This document shows positions 61,095-64,000 of a DNA stretch of 64,000 nt, piece by piece. Origin of the DNA: Pseudocercospora fijiensis CIRAD86 (taxonomy: Eukaryota; Ascomycota; Dothideomycetes; Mycosphaerellales; Mycosphaerellaceae); the NCBI RefSeq assembly GCF_000340215.1, contig NW_006921536.1:1224543-1288542 (forward strand), read 5' to 3'. Within the stretch, counting starts at the first letter, position 1, and the number at the start of each line of letters is the position of its first letter. The translations under genes and the position numbers were made by a program. Below the pieces are notes generated by a model. It worked only from the letters and a program-made list of their open reading frames with translations. It was not told where the DNA came from and searched no databases.

Positions 61095-61126
61095 ACGATG
61101 CGACAATACTACGATGCGACAATGCT
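61095..61126 (+). repeat. 16-bp direct repeat x2
   Basis: ACGATGCGACAATACT followed by ACGATGCGACAATGCT, then a partial third unit. Confidence 0.8.
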
Positions 61127-61166
61127 ACGACGCGCTAATAGCTAAATGCGTAGCCCTCGCTAAGCG

Positions 61167-61211
61167 TACCTCCGCAATCTATACCTCCGTAAACTATACC
61201 TCCGCAAACTA
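61167..61211 (+). repeat. 15-bp tandem repeat x3
   Basis: Three units of TACCTCCGYAAWCTA. Confidence 0.85.
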
Positions 61212-61363
61212 TACCCTTAGCGACCTTTAGTAGCAAAACAAACCCTATCCTATACGCAATCGAGGATACAGAGCTATATATAGTGCTATAGATAGATAGA
61301 TAGACAACCTAAAACCAGTATTACATTAGTAAAGAAACTAGTAAAGAAACTAGTGTTGTACTA

Positions 61364-61990
61364 GTGAAAAAGAAGTCTACTCGACTAGCACCTATACCTA
61401 AAGATAGCATTGCACTAGTAAAGAAGCAGTCTAGTCGCCTAGTATCTAAGGCTAAAAAAAAGATAGACCGGAAGACCGGAAGCAAAACTATAGATAGGCA
61501 ATACCCGGAATCACTCTTGCGGATACGATATAAACCTCGAGCTTATAACCCCTTAAGACACGTTACAAATCGACTAAGTAAACATAACTACTAGACTTCG
61601 ACCTTATACACTTTATAAGTAAAGTGCCGCTATAGAAAATTAGCCGGACTGATTTTAGTAACAATTGACGGCTGCCTAACCTAGACTATTAGCGGTCGCT
61701 TCTACTAGATTATTAGGCCTAGCAACCTCGGAAAGAGCTAATAAGTTAGCCCGGAACCCTACGGCTACGACTACGCCCTAAGCTAATTAGGGGAAGTCCG
61801 AGTAGACCGTACGTAGCAGGAATAGTTCTTATTACTAAGGGAACAGGACAAGACCTCGAGAGACTATAACTAGGCGCAAAGGATTACTATAACTCCTATA
61901 CCTAGTTGTAGCTAGGCGTCGCTTCGTTATTAGTCGGATATTGTAAATTGCAGTAGTACAATATACCCTTATTGTTGCTACCTATAGTAA
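61364..61990 (+). pseudogene. degraded basic ORF, unknown
   Basis: An open 76-codon stretch (61364-61594), Lys/Arg-rich, with a near-duplicated LVKK-S-RL motif. It continues in the same phase past RIP-type stops to about 61990. The start is not an ATG. No family recognised; it may be part of a transposon or chance. Confidence 0.3.
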
Positions 61991-62483
61991 TAGCGTAGTT
62001 AGAAGAAAAGCTAGAAAGGTAGGCAGTAGGTAGAGAGGTAAGGTTTCTGCAATAGTTAAGGGTTCAATTCCCTACTAGGACGCGATATTGCTGTTAATTA
62101 GTTAGACTAATGCTATACTAGCTAGACTAAAGCTATGCCGATACTAGACCTAAAGCCGACCGAGTTAAGTCGATTAAGCATATTCCTAGTAAAACCACGC
62201 TAGCAAAAGTAATTAATACGATAACGACGGCTGCCTTAGGCTCCGAGAACACCTTTCGCTAAGCTAGGAGACTAGCTACGGCTACTAGTAGCAGAACAGT
62301 ATCGCAGCTTTTAGCAGATTATAGGAATACTTAAGCTACGAGACGTACCGGCAACGTACAATTAATAAAGGACTTACGCTTAATACACCTTTAGCCTAGC
62401 TAGTCGTAATATACGCACGGTTATACGAAAGCGGTAGGTATATGCCCTTCCCTTGTCCGCCTTAAGCGAGATTACTAGCAATA
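61991..62483. other. stretch without a supported gene
   Basis: Contains GGTTCAATTCC at 62061-62071, which fits a tRNA/SINE B box, but no tRNA fold can be drawn around it. Otherwise nothing recognised. Confidence 0.35.
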
Positions 62484-62484
62484 T

Positions 62485-63058
62485 GCGGATACTAAAGCGG
62501 TAAGGGATAGGGGCTTACCCCCTCCCTCTAAGCGACAACGTTAGGAAAGATAATACGAATACTAAAGCGGTAAGGGATAGGGGCTTATCCCCCTCCCTCT
62601 AAGCGACAACGCTAGGAAAGATAATGCGAATACTAAAGCGGTAAGGGATAAGGGCTTGTCCCCCTCCCTTTAAGCGATAATACTAGGAAAGATAATACGG
62701 ATACTAAAGCGGTAGGTAAGAGGGGTTTAGGAGGAGCTTACGACGACTATCCCCCCTACTCTAAGCGATAACGTTAGTAAAAACGATGCGGATACTAAAG
62801 CGGTAGGTACGGGGGGTTTAGGAGAAGCCTACGACGACTATTCCCCCCTACCCTAAGCGACAACGTTAGCAAAAATAATGTAGATACTAAAGCGGTAGGT
62901 ACGGGGGGTTTAGGAGAAGCCTACGACGACTATTCCCCCCTACTCTAAGCGACAACGTTAGTAAAAATGATGTAAATACTAAAGCGGTAGGTACGGGGGG
63001 TTTAGGAGGAGCCCGCGACGACTATTCCCCCCTACCCTAAGCGACAAACGTTAGCAAT
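62485..63058 (+). repeat. two-type minisatellite, 7 units, each with a G/C-run hairpin
   Basis: Units share GATACTAAAGCGGTA at the start and TAAGCGA-AACG at the end. The ACTAAAG anchors are at 62491, 62561, 62632, 62703, 62794, 62886 and 62978: three units of 70-71 bp, then units of 91-92 bp, the last one partial. The short type has arms AGGGATAGGGG and CCCCCTCCCT; the long type has GGGGGGTTTA and ATTCCCCCC. The switch from short to long units is a clean block boundary at 62703. Confidence 0.9.
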
Positions 63059-63370
63059 AGACTTAGATGCAAAGTAGGGCGCTCGTTAGGTTTTATAGTA
63101 TTATAAGGCGGGCTTCCGATAGATAGCGAGCGGCGTTATATATAGGCAAACGAAATAGTAGGACCCGATAGTAATACGAATAGCTGTATTTACTAGCAAA
63201 CGCGTTACGTCGTCCCTTCTACTCGCGACTACTTCCTTTCGTAGACTAACTTTCGCCTTCCTATATCTATATACACACTTTGCTAATCTTTCGTTCCTAC
63301 TAATTTAGATAACAATATAGCAATCCGATTATAACTAAACACGGTTAATAGCGACTTATAAGCCGATAAT
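63059..63370. other. stretch without a supported gene
   Basis: Between the satellite and the next degraded frame; nothing recognised. Confidence 0.35.
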
Positions 63371-64000
63371 ATGTCCTTAAAGCCGCGCTCGTTATCGGAT
63401 AGTAGGCCTATCGCCGACTCGAAGGACCTAAACTAAGAAGACACTATTCCTATTGCCTGCATCGCTATACCTAATCTACTACGCTTTATAGGCAGTAGAC
63501 GACTTCAAGCTATGCGCCTCGGTAGGTTTAGAGAGACGCCGCTACCGCCTAGTTAGTAGCCTATACCTATATCGTCGTTATTACCGCCGCTATCGTTAGT
63601 CCTACTGCCGTCTACTTAGCTAGAACCGAATATACCCTTTCCGAGCGATCGCGTTTAGATACCGACTTTAAAGTGTAAGGATTGTGCTTAAGTTAAGGAT
63701 AGTATCTAATTCCTTAATGCTAGGAAGAAGGGTAGTATACTAGTAGAGAGATACGCCGCGTGTCGCGGTATAGTTGTTAGTAAGGATAATTAAGGCAATT
63801 AGGAGATTAAGAAGCTTAGAAAGCGTATAGCTACTATAGTAAGTAGACACTTCGATACGGATACATTATCTCGTCTATTACGTACTCTTATACCTGCAAG
63901 CGGAAATCGCCCTATCGTACCGGCTATACCTAGTCTAGGTACTCTTAGAATTAGCGTTCCTCCTATAGCACTACCGCCTCGCCCTTACTATCTGTTAAGC
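63371..64000 (+). pseudogene. degraded ORF running off the window
   Basis: A frame from ATG 63371 (MSLKPRSLSDSRPI) to the window end, 210 codons, with only TAG/TAA stops at plausible Gln/Trp positions. Pro/Leu/Ser-rich first half; a Cys-x2-Cys pair (CKDC, about 63675) and a further Cys in YAAC; a basic stretch EIKKLRKRI (about 63810). It could be the start of another retroelement gag or a captured gene. Family not recognised. Confidence 0.35.

Larger units (their letters stand above)
60863..61363. other. non-coding stretch with short tandem repeats
   Basis: No gene seen. Sequence leaves J pol abruptly. Short arrays: a 16-bp unit about twice at 61095-61126 and a 15-bp unit three times at 61167-61211. 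CpA is less depleted than in the retroelements. Confidence 0.5.

Noticed and set aside
61985..62085. tRNA gene around GGTTCAATTCC
   Set aside because: The T-arm is plausible, but no matching acceptor stem or D-arm can be placed upstream. At most a decayed SINE or coincidence.
62485..63058. CRISPR array
   Set aside because: Units are contiguous and similar over their whole length, with no unique spacers, in a eukaryotic transposon block.

Overview
The window looks like a repeat-rich heterochromatic block from a filamentous ascomycete (Pezizomycotina). Almost every coding-like stretch is a Ty3/gypsy-type LTR retrotransposon mutated by what looks like repeat-induced point mutation (RIP). CpA and TpG are nearly absent, TpA is in large excess and CpG is kept. 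In the single line 14401-14460 I counted 10 TpA, 7 CpG, 1 TpG and 0 CpA. As a result Gln and Trp codons have become TAG/TAA, His and Cys have become Tyr, and catalytic Asp has become Asn. Frames are otherwise mostly continuous, so genes can be followed through the stops. I see no intact host gene.

Layout, with my own labels. (1) 1-924: degraded unknown sequence with an Arg/Gly-rich ORF tail. (2) 925-13563: chromodomain Ty3/gypsy element A, split by a complete sister copy B (3389-10494; 197-bp LTRs; 5-bp target duplication CTACT). (3) 13564-17481: minus-strand Ty3/gypsy element D, cut inside its reverse transcriptase by A. (4) 17482-60862: a four-level nest of large elements. J (minus) contains E (plus) inside its extra gene. 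E contains F (minus) inside the C-terminal end of its pol. F contains G (minus, 13.5 kb, 108-bp LTRs, target duplication AGGAT) inside its gag. J, E and F belong to one family, about 12 kb long, of the form LTR-gag-pol-ORF-H-LTR. G is a different chromodomain lineage with a very long extra gene, ORF-K, 3' of pol. (5) 60863-64000: non-LTR-like sequence with short tandem repeats, a two-type hairpin-bearing satellite (62485-63058) and two weak degraded ORFs.

Three things stand out. First, a 25-base near-palindrome occurs 14 times. In the J/E/F family it sits at every gene border (before gag, between gag and pol, twice between pol and ORF-H, after ORF-H), and in the A/B family it lies just after pol. 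Second, two unrelated lineages (J/E/F and G) each carry a long, unrecognised, same-strand ORF between integrase and the 3' LTR, preceded by TATA-like sequence. Third, the nesting gives an explicit insertion order. A 100-N gap at 51780-51879 lies inside an LTR of F, so continuity across that point is an assembly claim and not an observation.

Coordinates of degraded genes are approximate unless an LTR, target duplication or breakpoint fixes them. No database search was possible; family names rest on motifs read by eye.
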